From an uncultured Roseateles sp. (GTDB lineage Bacteria; Pseudomonadota; Gammaproteobacteria; Burkholderiales; Burkholderiaceae_C), in NCBI RefSeq assembly GCF_945956965.1, contig NZ_CAMFJS010000001.1, positions 62,001 to 126,000 on the forward strand: a stretch of DNA of 64,000 nucleotides. The letters are read 5' to 3'. Numbering within the stretch: the stretch's first letter is position 1; the number at the start of each line of letters is the position of its first letter. Shown in pieces: positions 1-8,964 of this stretch. Position numbers and translations under genes: made by a program. The notes beneath the pieces are model-generated. The model was not told the origin of the DNA, searched no databases, and saw only the letters and a program-made list of their open reading frames with translations.

Positions 1-315
1 GTTCGCATCGACGAATTGCCGCAATTGATCAATGTGCTGCAGGGCGATATGAGCATGGTCGGCCCGCGGCCCGAGCGCCAGTATTTTGTTGATGAATTGA
101 TCAACAAAATTCCCTATTTCGCAGTTCGCCAAAGCGTCAAGCCGGGCGTGACAGGTTGGGCGCAGGTGCGCTACGAATATGGTTCGACAGTCGAGGACTC
201 CGTCGAGAAACTGCAATACGACCTCTACTACGTCAAGAATCACACCATGTTCCTTGACATGCTGATCATGCTTGAAACCGTCGCCGTTGTGCTGACGGGT
301 AAAGGCGCCCGCTAA
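1..315 (+). CDS. XrtA-type priming sugar transferase, C-terminal part (5' end outside window)
   Basis: The reading frame is open from base 1 and ends with TAA at 313-315, so only the last 104 residues are here. They show the bacterial sugar transferase signature: DELPQLINVLQGDMSMVGPR, then KPGVTGWAQV and a closing membrane-proximal helix. Proteins of this family move a sugar-1-phosphate onto undecaprenyl phosphate at the inner membrane and so start each exopolysaccharide repeat unit. Its place directly before prsK fits the XrtA/PEP-CTERM-associated subfamily (TIGR03013 type). That subfamily assignment rests on context, because the N-terminal membrane part is missing. Confidence 0.9.
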   Translation, partial: VRIDELPQLINVLQGDMSMVGPRPERQYFVDELINKIPYFAVRQSVKPGVTGWAQVRYEYGSTVEDSVEKLQYDLYYVKNHTMFLDMLIMLETVAVVLTGKGAR

Positions 316-369
316 TCCATGTGACTTTTCCCTGGTAAGAATACCGGGGCCTCTGGCGGGTCAGGCCGC

Positions 370-2508
370 ATGTTCCAATCACGCATGCTTAATGGCTTAG
401 TGGATCTTGCTCTGATTGGTGATGGCTTGGCAATGCTGGCCTACGCCGCATTTGCCCTTTATTTTGGCCGCCGCCTTTGGTGGACCCGAACTGCGGCAGT
501 CAACCCTGTTTCCCTCACCTTTTTGTCGGCCCTGCTTTGCAGCGCGCTTTGGGCCGCATTTAATCTACTGGGGAAATGGCAGACTAGCCCGCATACTTTG
601 GTGCAGTGGTTGATCCCTTTTGCAGATTGGCTGCGCTATGGCCTCTGGTTTGGATTCCTGCTTCTGCTGCTTCAGCCAAACACCGAAAAAAAGCTGAGCG
701 ACTCAGTTTCTCAGTTTCTGCCGTTTGTACTGGCCGGTCTTGGATTCGGCATCCTTCTGCTTGTCGCTAGGGGCTTAGATGACAAACTAGGCAGCGATCT
801 GGCGCGCTATTCAGCTTTTGCGCTGCTGGCTCAATCGGTGCTTGGCTTGCTTTTGGTGGAGCAATTGCTGCGCAATGCCACCGAAGATTCGCGCTGGAAT
901 GTCAAGCCGGTTTGCCTTGGTTTAGGCACCATCTTTGCATTTGACCTGTTTACCTATTCTCAAGCCGCACTTTTCCGTCAATTTGATGGAGATGCCTTGG
1001 TGGTCAGGTCTGCCGTTCATGCCTGCGCTGTTCCTGTGCTTTTTATTGCCTCGCGGCGGCATGTCAATTGGCTAGAAAAGCTTCATGTCTCGCGCGCAGC
1101 AGTTTTCCATTCGGCAAGTCTTTTGCTGGTGGGCGGCTATTTGCTGCTTGTCTCCGCCATTGGGTATTACGTTCGCTTTACCGGTGGTGAATGGGGCCGT
1201 GCTTTACAACTGGCCTTGGTCTCCGGCGCTCTCTTGGCGCTTGCTGCGCTAGTCCTGTCAGGTTCGATGCGATCTAGGCTGAAGGTCTATATCAGCAAGA
1301 ACTTCTTCAATTACCGATACGACTACCGGGAAGAGTGGTTGCGCTTTACGGCGACGCTCTCGTCGGGCGATGTTTCGCAGGGCATGGGTGTGGTGGTTGT
1401 CCGGGCTTTGGCAAATTTGGTGGAGAGCCCTGCTGGGTCGCTGTGGTTACAGCGCAGTTCAGACCAAGTCTTGAACCAGACCGCGCGCTGGAATCTACCG
1501 GCAGATGCAAATATTGAACCCATCAACTCACAGTTCAGCGAGTTCTTACGCCAGCAAGCCTGGATACTTGACCTGAACGACATTCGCGCCAAGCCTGAAC
1601 AGTACGGCAATGTAAACCCCCCCGCCTGGTTGCTCAGCGATTCGAAGTACTGGTTGTTGATCCCCCTTTTGGTCGGTGAGGAGTTGTTCGGTTTCGTCAT
1701 TCTCGGGCACGCCCGCGCGGCCATTGAAATCAACTGGGAGGTTCGGGATCTGTTGAAAACCGCCAGTCGCCAAGCCTCCAGTTATTTGGCGCAGATGCTG
1801 GCCTCGGAAGCTTTGTTGGAGTCAAAGAAATTCGACTCTTTCAATCGAATGTCTGCCTTCGTGGTGCACGACCTCAAGAATATCGTGACCCAGCTTTCTT
1901 TAATGTTGAAGAATGCTCAGCGCTTGGGCGATAACCCTGAGTTTCAACAGGACATGCTCGATACCGTGGAAAACTCTTTGGGGAAGATGCGGCAATTGAT
2001 GCTGCAGTTACGCGAGGGGGAAAAGCCTCATGGTGTCGTTAGCGGTGTTGATCTCGCGCAAATCCTAAAGCGATTGGCCAATACGACGGCTGCGAAGGGT
2101 CGAAAACTTGAGTTGCAATTGGAGGCCGGCGTCAGTACCCGCGGACATGATGAACGAATTGAGCGCGTCATCGGTCATGTGGTTCAAAATGCTTTGGATG
2201 CCACACCACGGGGAGGGCGAGTTGTCGCCGTATTAACACGCTCCGGAAGCCAAGCTTGTGTAAAGATTACCGACGATGGCTGCGGTATGACCGAAGAGTT
2301 CATTCAAAATCGTTTGTTTAAACCTTTTCAGTCGACAAAAGAGTCGGGCATGGGCATTGGCGCCTATGAGAGCTATCAGTATCTGCAGGAGCTGGGAGGA
2401 ACAATTTCCGTGGAAAGCAAAATCAAGCAAGGAACGGCAGTGACCATTTTGTTGCCGCTTTTCCATTCTTCAACCGTACCTGACCACGCCGAGCCTCTGC
2501 ATCAATGA
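370..2508 (+). CDS. prsK: PEP-CTERM system sensor histidine kinase PrsK
   Basis: A 712-residue membrane histidine kinase. The first ~310 residues contain about eight hydrophobic segments, then a GAF-like stretch, and the kinase core follows. The phospho-acceptor is His500 in VVHDLKN. The ATP-binding part shows NALDATPRGG, DDGCGM and GMGIGAYES. This long architecture with a multi-pass N-terminus is that of the PEP-CTERM-system kinase family (TIGR02916). The gene overlaps prsR by ATGA, so both are surely made together. In Zoogloea-type bacteria PrsK/PrsR and sigma-54 control PEP-CTERM protein genes; the signal sensed is not known. An ATG at 385 is a second possible start. Confidence 0.95.
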   Translation: MFQSRMLNGLVDLALIGDGLAMLAYAAFALYFGRRLWWTRTAAVNPVSLTFLSALLCSALWAAFNLLGKWQTSPHTLVQWLIPFADWLRYGLWFGFLLLLLQPNTEKKLSDSVSQFLPFVLAGLGFGILLLVARGLDDKLGSDLARYSAFALLAQSVLGLLLVEQLLRNATEDSRWNVKPVCLGLGTIFAFDLFTYSQAALFRQFDGDALVVRSAVHACAVPVLFIASRRHVNWLEKLHVSRAAVFHSASLLLVGGYLLLVSAIGYYVRFTGGEWGRALQLALVSGALLALAALVLSGSMRSRLKVYISKNFFNYRYDYREEWLRFTATLSSGDVSQGMGVVVVRALANLVESPAGSLWLQRSSDQVLNQTARWNLPADANIEPINSQFSEFLRQQAWILDLNDIRAKPEQYGNVNPPAWLLSDSKYWLLIPLLVGEELFGFVILGHARAAIEINWEVRDLLKTASRQASSYLAQMLASEALLESKKFDSFNRMSAFVVHDLKNIVTQLSLMLKNAQRLGDNPEFQQDMLDTVENSLGKMRQLMLQLREGEKPHGVVSGVDLAQILKRLANTTAAKGRKLELQLEAGVSTRGHDERIERVIGHVVQNALDATPRGGRVVAVLTRSGSQACVKITDDGCGMTEEFIQNRLFKPFQSTKESGMGIGAYESYQYLQELGGTISVESKIKQGTAVTILLPLFHSSTVPDHAEPLHQ

Positions 2509-3872
2509 GTTCTGACCGCCCTTTTGCCCCATTATTGATCGTGGAAGATGATCTGGCCCTACAAAAACAACTGAAGTGGTCCCTTGATCGCTATGAGTCA
2601 GTGGTGGCGGATGATGTTGCATCAGCGATCTTGCAGTTCCGTCGTTACTCACCCTCGGTCGTCACGATGGACCTGGGTTTGCCGCCTGATCGGGATTCCG
2701 TGTCTGAAGGTTTTCGTTGTTTAGAGAAACTGCTTGAGCTTGATCCGGCCGTCAAAGTCATCGTTTTGACTGGGCAAAACGATCAAGAAAATGCTTTGCG
2801 GGCCATTCGCATTGGCGCCTATGATTTTTTGGCAAAGCCTGTCGAGCCTGAAGTTCTCAGCTTGACCGTGGAGCGCGCCTATCGCTTGTATGAATTACAG
2901 CAGGAGAACCGGCGTCTGCAAGCTGCGCAGCAAACTGAAGCGCTAAGTGGATTGGTCACGCGTGATCCCGGCATGCAGCGCATATGCAGAACCTTGGAGA
3001 AGGTGGCCAGTAGCGATGCAACCGTTCTGCTGCTTGGTGAAAGTGGTACAGGAAAAGAGTTATTGGCCCAGGGCTTGCATGAGACTTCGAAACGAAAAGG
3101 CCGATTCGTTGCCATCAATTGCGCAGCTATTCCAGAAAATTTGTTGGAAAGCGAGCTTTTTGGCTACGAGAAAGGGGCTTTCACTGGTGCGTCAAAAACG
3201 ACGGTTGGCAAGATTGAGACGGCCAACGGAGGAACTTTGATGCTGGATGAAATTGGCGATTTGCCAATGGCATTGCAGGCTAAGTTGTTGAGATTCCTGC
3301 AGGAGCGAAGCATTGAGCGTGTGGGTGGACGCCAGGAAATACCTATTGACGTTCGAGTGGTGGGTGCCACGCACCAGAACTTAAAGAGCTTGATCAGCGA
3401 AGGCAGGTTTCGGGAGGACTTGTACTATCGCCTGGCGGAAATCGTTCTGGAGATTCCTCCCTTGCGGGAGCGCTGCGGCGATGCTGTATTGCTGGCCAAT
3501 GTTTTCTTGAAAAAATACTCGGCAGAGCGACGGCGAGCGGCCATGAGTTTCTCCGAAGATGCGGTGCGGGCCATCGAAATGCATCAATGGCCTGGCAATG
3601 TTCGAGAATTACAGAATGTGGTGAAAAGAGCTTCCATCATGGCTGATGGCGATCGAGTCACCATTCAGGATATTGACCTGCCGGTTGAAATGCCTGACCT
3701 TGAGTCCGATGATGGTTTCCCCAGCCTCAAGGCAGTGCGTGAAGCCGCAGAGCGTCAGGCAGTAGTCAATGCACTGGCGCGCTCCAATGGGAATATTGGT
3801 AAAGCTGCGTTGATGCTGGGGGTAAGTCGTCCCACGCTCTACGACTTGATGACTAAATTGAATATAACTTGA
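2505..3872 (+). CDS. prsR: PEP-CTERM-box sigma-54 response regulator PrsR
   Basis: A 455-residue NtrC-type regulator. The receiver domain (about 10-125) has the acidic pair D15/D16, phospho-acceptor D56 in VVTMDLGLP and the conserved lysine in FLAKP. The AAA+ domain has Walker A GESGTGKE (about 178), the sigma-54 contact loop GAFTGA (about 225) and Walker B LMLDEIGDLP. A Fis-type helix-turn-helix closes the protein (GKAALMLGVSRPTLYDLM). All catalytic motifs are intact, so it should activate sigma-54 promoters by ATP hydrolysis. A fitting target in this window is the promoter of the PEP-CTERM gene at 9971-9986. Confidence 0.96.
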   Translation: MSSDRPFAPLLIVEDDLALQKQLKWSLDRYESVVADDVASAILQFRRYSPSVVTMDLGLPPDRDSVSEGFRCLEKLLELDPAVKVIVLTGQNDQENALRAIRIGAYDFLAKPVEPEVLSLTVERAYRLYELQQENRRLQAAQQTEALSGLVTRDPGMQRICRTLEKVASSDATVLLLGESGTGKELLAQGLHETSKRKGRFVAINCAAIPENLLESELFGYEKGAFTGASKTTVGKIETANGGTLMLDEIGDLPMALQAKLLRFLQERSIERVGGRQEIPIDVRVVGATHQNLKSLISEGRFREDLYYRLAEIVLEIPPLRERCGDAVLLANVFLKKYSAERRRAAMSFSEDAVRAIEMHQWPGNVRELQNVVKRASIMADGDRVTIQDIDLPVEMPDLESDDGFPSLKAVREAAERQAVVNALARSNGNIGKAALMLGVSRPTLYDLMTKLNIT

Positions 3873-3893
3873 TTGGTTAACAGGATGACTCGC

Positions 3894-6668
3894 ATGAATT
3901 TCAAAGGCCATGCCTTGACACCGTTGTTGCTGAGCTTGATGGTTGCGCTTTCGGCTTGTTCAGGAGATTCGGCCGAAAGTATGTTGAAGTCTGCCAAGGA
4001 GCATATTTCGAAAAATGAACCGAGTGCCGCAGTCATCCAGTTGAAAAACGCCTTGCAGAAGCAGCCGGCGAGCCCTGAAGCTCGTTTTTTGCTTGGAAAA
4101 TTGCTGCTGGAAACCGGTGATACGGTCGGCGCTGAGGTTGAGTTGATCAAGGCTTTAGATCTGGGTTACTCCGCGGAGGAAATTGCCCCGCATTTGGCGA
4201 AAAGCTTGCTCGCGCAAGGAAAGCTCGAGCCTTTGCTTTCTCGCTTTTCTAAGTCGGCATTGGCCAATCCTGCTTCCAATGCGGAATTGAAGGCGACGGT
4301 TGCACTTGCTTTTGCGCAGCAAGGCAAAGGCGATGAGGCTAAGACTGCACTGAAGGAGGCTTTTGCGGCTGATCCGAATAATATTTCGGCGCAGTTGCTC
4401 CAGGCTCGCATGTATATTCACCAACGCGATTTTCAAGCGGCAATGGCCGTACTTGATAAGGTTGCCGGAATCGCGCCAACTAATGCAGATGCTTGGCAGT
4501 TGAAAGGTGATGCTTTGCTAGAGAGTGGCGCGTCATCTGAATTGGCATTGGCAGCGTATCGGCAAGCGTTAAAGATTGACAAGAAGAATATTCTTTCATA
4601 CGTTGCGATTATTTGGACGGAATTTAGTAGGAAGGAAATTGAGGCTGCAAAAAAGGATGTTTCTGAACTGGCTAAAATATTTCCAGATCATCCGCAGACA
4701 AGATTTTTCCAAGGCATGATTGCGCTGGAGACGGGCGACTTAAAGACCGCGCAAGAGCAGGCTCAGTACCTTTTGAAGGTGGCCCCAGACAGCCTCAGGA
4801 CGATGCAGTTGGCCGGGGTTGTTGAATTCCGTAGGAATTCACTGATTCAGGCTGAATCCCATTTGAAGAAATTCGTCAAGGGCGCGCCCGAGTCGATGCA
4901 GGCGCCGAGTCGACTCATGTTGGGTCAAATCTATATTCGAAATGGTGAACCGGCCAAAGCTCTCAGCATTTTGCAGCCGCTGCTGGGAGATGATTCAGTT
5001 CATTCAAATGCTTACGCTTTAGCCGCAGAAGCGTATTTGCAGCAGGGTGATTCCGCGGCAGCTCAGAACTACTTCTCAAAGGCAGTCAAAAGCAATCCTA
5101 AGGATGTAAGGAGTCGTACTGCGCTGGCTTTGGCTAAAGTGGCTAAGGGCGGTGAAAGTGGCTTTGAGGAGTTGAAGGCCATTTCGAACTCAGATAAGGA
5201 AATCACGGCTGATTTGGCATTGTTCAGCTCTTACTTGAATATCAAGCAATGGGACGCCGCGGCGCAGGCGCTCGAGACGATCGCGAAAAAGCAGCCGGAT
5301 CGTCCGACGGCCGATAATCTTCGTGGCCGGATGGAACTTATGCGGGGCGACAGAGTTGCTGCGCGTGCAGCATTTGAACGTGCGCTCAAAATTGATCCTA
5401 AGTACTACCCTGCGGTGGCGACCTTGGCCGCACTTGATCAGGGCGATAAGAAACTTGATGCCGCCATTGCGAGATTCACCGCATTACTAGCACTTGAGCC
5501 TAAGAATTTACAGGCCCAACTGAGCATCATTGAGCTTCAGTCTTTGTCTGGGAAGCCGTCCGCAGAGATAGAGGAGTCCTTGGCAAAGTTGGTCAAAGAT
5601 TCGCCGAATGAGGCCGCGCCGCGCCTTCTTCTGATTCGTAAATTGTTAGATCGGAAAGAGTTGAAGTCCGCCCTGGCGCAGGCTCGCGACGGCGTCGTCG
5701 CGCTACCAGACCAGCCAAATATGTTGGCAGCGCTCTCGCAAGTAGAGCAGTTGAATGGAGACGCCAATCAGGCCGTGTCCACGGCGAATAAGTGGTTGGC
5801 ACTGCAACCTAACTCGGTTCAGCCTTTGATGCGTTTGGCGGAGTTGTATGTCTCCATGAAGGATCCCGCAGCGGCGGTACAGAGTTTGAATCGCGCATTG
5901 GCGATCGACGAGCGTTATCTGCCGGCCCAGCGAATGTTGATTGCCATTGAGGAGGGGCGCGGACGGACGGACGCGGCACGCAAGGTCATTAAGTCGGTTC
6001 AGGCTCAGCATCCCAACGATGTCGTTGGCCAGCTTTTGGAAGGCGAGTTTGAGGGTGAGAAAAAGAATTGGCCCGTGGCAACGGCGGCCTATCAAGCAGC
6101 TCTGAATAGGAAACCCAGCACTGACGTCGCAATCAAACTTCACTACGCCTTTTTGGCTGGTGGTAAGGCAGCAGAGGGCAGTGCACTGGCCACACGTTGG
6201 TTGCAGAAAAACCCCGCAGATGTGGCATTCATCTATTACTTGGGTGATGTGGCTTTGACCGCAAAGCAGTACGAGCAAGCGGAGCAACACTATCGAGCCG
6301 TACTGAAGTTGCAGCCCGAGAATGCATCCGCATTGAATAATGTGGCCTGGCTTTTGAACCGGGAAAAGAAGCCGGAGGCCTTGGAATACGCTGAACGGGC
6401 TGTGAAATTACAGCCCAATCAGGCGCCATTGTTGGATACTTTGGCTGATATCTATGCCAGCCGAGGACAAATTGATAAGGCCATAGAAGTTCAAAAGCAG
6501 GCCGTGAGTTTGATGCCAAATGCCCATTTGCACCGCCTGCATCTTGCGACCTTCTATGTCAATGCGGGTAAGAAGGCAGAGGCGAAAGAGGAGTTGAAGC
6601 GACTGGCTGAACTGGGTGATAAGTTCCCGGCGCAGGATGCAGTCAAGAAATTGTCTGCCGGTCTTTGA
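3894..6668 (+). CDS. prsT: PEP-CTERM system TPR-repeat lipoprotein PrsT
   Basis: A protein of about 924 residues made of a lipoprotein signal (lipobox LSAC, lipidated Cys about residue 22) and then TPR units to the end, e.g. ALQKQPASPEARFLLGKLLL. Size and make-up match the PrsT family (TIGR02917, about 900 residues). It probably sits in the periplasm or at the outer membrane as a scaffold for export or sorting. The frame is open from a TTG at 3873. I prefer ATG 3894 because AGGA lies 8 bases before it and the signal peptide then has a normal length; ATG 3885 is also possible. Base composition is visibly more AT-rich than in the genes after 13 kb. Confidence 0.93.
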   Translation: MNFKGHALTPLLLSLMVALSACSGDSAESMLKSAKEHISKNEPSAAVIQLKNALQKQPASPEARFLLGKLLLETGDTVGAEVELIKALDLGYSAEEIAPHLAKSLLAQGKLEPLLSRFSKSALANPASNAELKATVALAFAQQGKGDEAKTALKEAFAADPNNISAQLLQARMYIHQRDFQAAMAVLDKVAGIAPTNADAWQLKGDALLESGASSELALAAYRQALKIDKKNILSYVAIIWTEFSRKEIEAAKKDVSELAKIFPDHPQTRFFQGMIALETGDLKTAQEQAQYLLKVAPDSLRTMQLAGVVEFRRNSLIQAESHLKKFVKGAPESMQAPSRLMLGQIYIRNGEPAKALSILQPLLGDDSVHSNAYALAAEAYLQQGDSAAAQNYFSKAVKSNPKDVRSRTALALAKVAKGGESGFEELKAISNSDKEITADLALFSSYLNIKQWDAAAQALETIAKKQPDRPTADNLRGRMELMRGDRVAARAAFERALKIDPKYYPAVATLAALDQGDKKLDAAIARFTALLALEPKNLQAQLSIIELQSLSGKPSAEIEESLAKLVKDSPNEAAPRLLLIRKLLDRKELKSALAQARDGVVALPDQPNMLAALSQVEQLNGDANQAVSTANKWLALQPNSVQPLMRLAELYVSMKDPAAAVQSLNRALAIDERYLPAQRMLIAIEEGRGRTDAARKVIKSVQAQHPNDVVGQLLEGEFEGEKKNWPVATAAYQAALNRKPSTDVAIKLHYAFLAGGKAAEGSALATRWLQKNPADVAFIYYLGDVALTAKQYEQAEQHYRAVLKLQPENASALNNVAWLLNREKKPEALEYAERAVKLQPNQAPLLDTLADIYASRGQIDKAIEVQKQAVSLMPNAHLHRLHLATFYVNAGKKAEAKEELKRLAELGDKFPAQDAVKKLSAGL

Positions 6669-6771
6669 TGCCTTGTCAGCAAGTCTTGCGTGCTTCAATC
6701 GCTGAGATTGACCGAGCAATAGGCTTGGCGGCAGCAATTTCTGCTTGGAATATCATGTATAGAGGCGATGT

Positions 6772-8067
6772 ATGACCAAAATTCGCGGTTCCAGCCTGAA
6801 AAAGAAATTCCACCAAGGCCTAAGAAAGCTCTTTGGGGTGTTGCCCAATCATTTGCGATTCAAAATATACCGACAAATGGTGGAGTGCGATCCTTCGCCA
6901 GATGCTCGGTTGGAATTGAAAATCGCTGATACCCAGGGAGAATTGGAGGACTGCTTCAAGCTTTTGCACGGTGCTTATGTCGCGAGTGGATTCATGCTGC
7001 CGGATCCTTCTGGCATGCGTATCACGATTTATCACTCATTGCCGACCACCACCACCCTGTGTGCGAAGTATGACGGCAAGGTAGTCGGCACGATCTCGAT
7101 GATTCGGGAGGGGGTGTTTGGTTTTCCTCTGCAGTCGGTCTTTGATCTCCAGCAGGTGAGAGCAAAAGGCGGAAATATCGCGGAAATATCCGCCTTGGCC
7201 GTCCATCCGGATTTCAGGGCGACGGGCGGGGCCATTCTGTTTCCGCTGATGAAGTTTATGCATCAATACTGCACGGAGTATTTCGACACCCGGCATTTGG
7301 TCATTGCTGTCAATCCTGAAAAAATCGAGCTTTATGAGGCATTGTTGTTTTTTGAGCGCCTGCAGGCCAATGTAGTCGACCAGTACGACTTTGCAAATGG
7401 TGCACCAGCCGTTGGTGCAACATTGGATTTAAAACATGCGGCCGAAATTTTCAAGGCTGGATACAAGGGGCGGCCAAGTCGAAAGAATCTTCATCGATAT
7501 TTCTTCTTGCAAAGCTTGCCTAATATAAAGCTGCCAAAGAGAAGGTATTTCACCACCAACGATCCGGTCATGACTCCGGCTTTGCTTGATTATTTCTTCA
7601 ATGAAAAGAGCAAGGTATTTGAGTCAATGGATGATCGCAAAAAGTCTTTGCTATGGTCTATTTATGACTTGATTGAATATCGCCGGGTGTTACCAATGCT
7701 GTCGGGCACCGCGCTGGAGTCGCATCCCTTGCGGCGCCATCAACGTTATTCAATCAGGTGCCCCGCGCAGATACATTTTGATTTGAATGGCGGGCCCAGG
7801 GATTTTGTTCTGAATATCATAGAAATATCGCTATCAGGTTTCCAGGCAGAGTGCCGGATCGACGTTCCACTGCAGATGCCCGGCCATGCCAGCATTGTTT
7901 TGGGAACGTCGGATAAATCTGAAGTCACGGCAGTGGCATTGCGTTCAAAGGTGACAGATGCTGGTGTGTTTTACGGCTTCCGCGTAGAGGAGCCTGATGA
8001 TGTTTGGCGCGCTTGCGTCACCGCTCTTGAAATGGGCCAAACATCGGCTGACCTCTCCTTGGTATGA
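6772..8067 (+). CDS. Exosortase-associated GNAT-fold acyltransferase fused to a C-terminal PilZ domain
   Basis: 431 residues. The first ~230 look like the autoinducer-synthase/N-acyl amino acid synthase type of acyltransferase found beside PEP-CTERM genes (TIGR03694 type), with EISALAVHPDFR and the following ATGGAILFPLMKF as the core. After a linker, residues ~320-425 form a PilZ domain: RRHQR (321-325) fits the RxxxR motif and EISLSG (351-356) is a near match to the D/NxSxxG motif that binds cyclic di-GMP. The fusion suggests an acyl transfer step under cyclic di-GMP control; this is inference. It precedes the protease gene with an ATGA overlap. The acyl substrate cannot be read from sequence. 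Confidence 0.82.
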   Translation: MTKIRGSSLKKKFHQGLRKLFGVLPNHLRFKIYRQMVECDPSPDARLELKIADTQGELEDCFKLLHGAYVASGFMLPDPSGMRITIYHSLPTTTTLCAKYDGKVVGTISMIREGVFGFPLQSVFDLQQVRAKGGNIAEISALAVHPDFRATGGAILFPLMKFMHQYCTEYFDTRHLVIAVNPEKIELYEALLFFERLQANVVDQYDFANGAPAVGATLDLKHAAEIFKAGYKGRPSRKNLHRYFFLQSLPNIKLPKRRYFTTNDPVMTPALLDYFFNEKSKVFESMDDRKKSLLWSIYDLIEYRRVLPMLSGTALESHPLRRHQRYSIRCPAQIHFDLNGGPRDFVLNIIEISLSGFQAECRIDVPLQMPGHASIVLGTSDKSEVTAVALRSKVTDAGVFYGFRVEEPDDVWRACVTALEMGQTSADLSLV

Positions 8068-8891
8068 ATTCTTCGACCACTGACCTGAGTCGCCGTTCGG
8101 CGCTGTTAGCGCTGACAGCACTGGCCGCGAACTCGATACTCTGTGCTGCCGCAGATGAATTGGCGCCAAGCAAGTCTGCCGCCCAGTTTGATCTGCCTGC
8201 GTTGATTAAACGATCACGGAGTTCGGTGTTGTTGGTGGGAACGTACTCGGAGACGGATAGTCCCCGCTTTATGTTTCGAGGAACGGGTTTCGTTGCCGCG
8301 CAGGGAAACCTTGTCATCACAAATAGCCATGTCCTGCCAGAAGCGGGGGAACTCATCGGCGGTCGACGTTTGGCGGTTCAGTCCGCAACAGGTGCATCGG
8401 GTCGATGGGTGTTGCGTGAGGTCGAAGTTCTTAAGCTAGACCGTGAACGAGATTTGGTGCTGCTCAAGGTTTCTGGAGAAGCGCTTAGTCCTTTGCCTCT
8501 GGCCGGTGAGCAGGTGGCCCAGGAGGGAAAAGGCGTCGCCATTCTGGGTTTCCCGGTGGGCGGCGCCTTGGGTTTTTCTTTGGTTACGCATCGGGGGATT
8601 ATTTCTTCGATCACACCGATTGCCTTGCCACAGAGCACTGCGCAAGCCTTGAACGAGAAGTCGATTCGAAAGCTGCGCGATGGCACTTTCAATATTCTTC
8701 AGTTGGATGCGACGGCTTATCCCGGCAATAGCGGCGGGCCAGTGCTTGATGCGGAGACTGGTGCTGTGGTGGGTGTATTGAATATGGTGCTGATAAAAGG
8801 GTCGAGAGAATCGGCCTTGACGCATCCGACGGGTATCAGTTACGCGATCCCAGTTAATTTGGTCGCCAAACTGTTGGCGCGTCCCGACTGA
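8064..8891 (+). CDS. Secreted trypsin-like (DegP-type) serine protease
   Basis: 275 residues with an N-terminal export signal that has a Tat-like twin arginine (SRRSALLALTAL). The chymotrypsin-fold catalytic residues are His89 (ITNSHV), Asp130 (ERDLVLL) and Ser223 (YPGNSGGPV). No PDZ domain follows, so it is shorter than DegP/DegS. It overlaps the acyltransferase-PilZ gene by ATGA and is therefore translated with it. A periplasmic protease inside a PEP-CTERM locus could trim cargo or matrix proteins, but no substrate can be named. A bidirectional terminator follows. Confidence 0.88.
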   Translation: MNSSTTDLSRRSALLALTALAANSILCAAADELAPSKSAAQFDLPALIKRSRSSVLLVGTYSETDSPRFMFRGTGFVAAQGNLVITNSHVLPEAGELIGGRRLAVQSATGASGRWVLREVEVLKLDRERDLVLLKVSGEALSPLPLAGEQVAQEGKGVAILGFPVGGALGFSLVTHRGIISSITPIALPQSTAQALNEKSIRKLRDGTFNILQLDATAYPGNSGGPVLDAETGAVVGVLNMVLIKGSRESALTHPTGISYAIPVNLVAKLLARPD

Positions 8892-8903
8892 GCGAATGGA
8901 ACG

Positions 8904-8932
8904 AAAAAAGGCCCCGCATTGCGGGGCCTTTT
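8904..8932. terminator. Bidirectional intrinsic terminator
   Basis: An 8-bp perfect stem (GGCCCCGC/GCGGGGCC) with a 3-base loop lies between an A-run and a T-run. It sits between the convergent protease gene and PEP-CTERM gene and can stop transcription from both sides. Confidence 0.93.
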
Positions 8933-8964
8933 CGATTGAGCCGCTGGGGCTCAACTTTTCCTGA

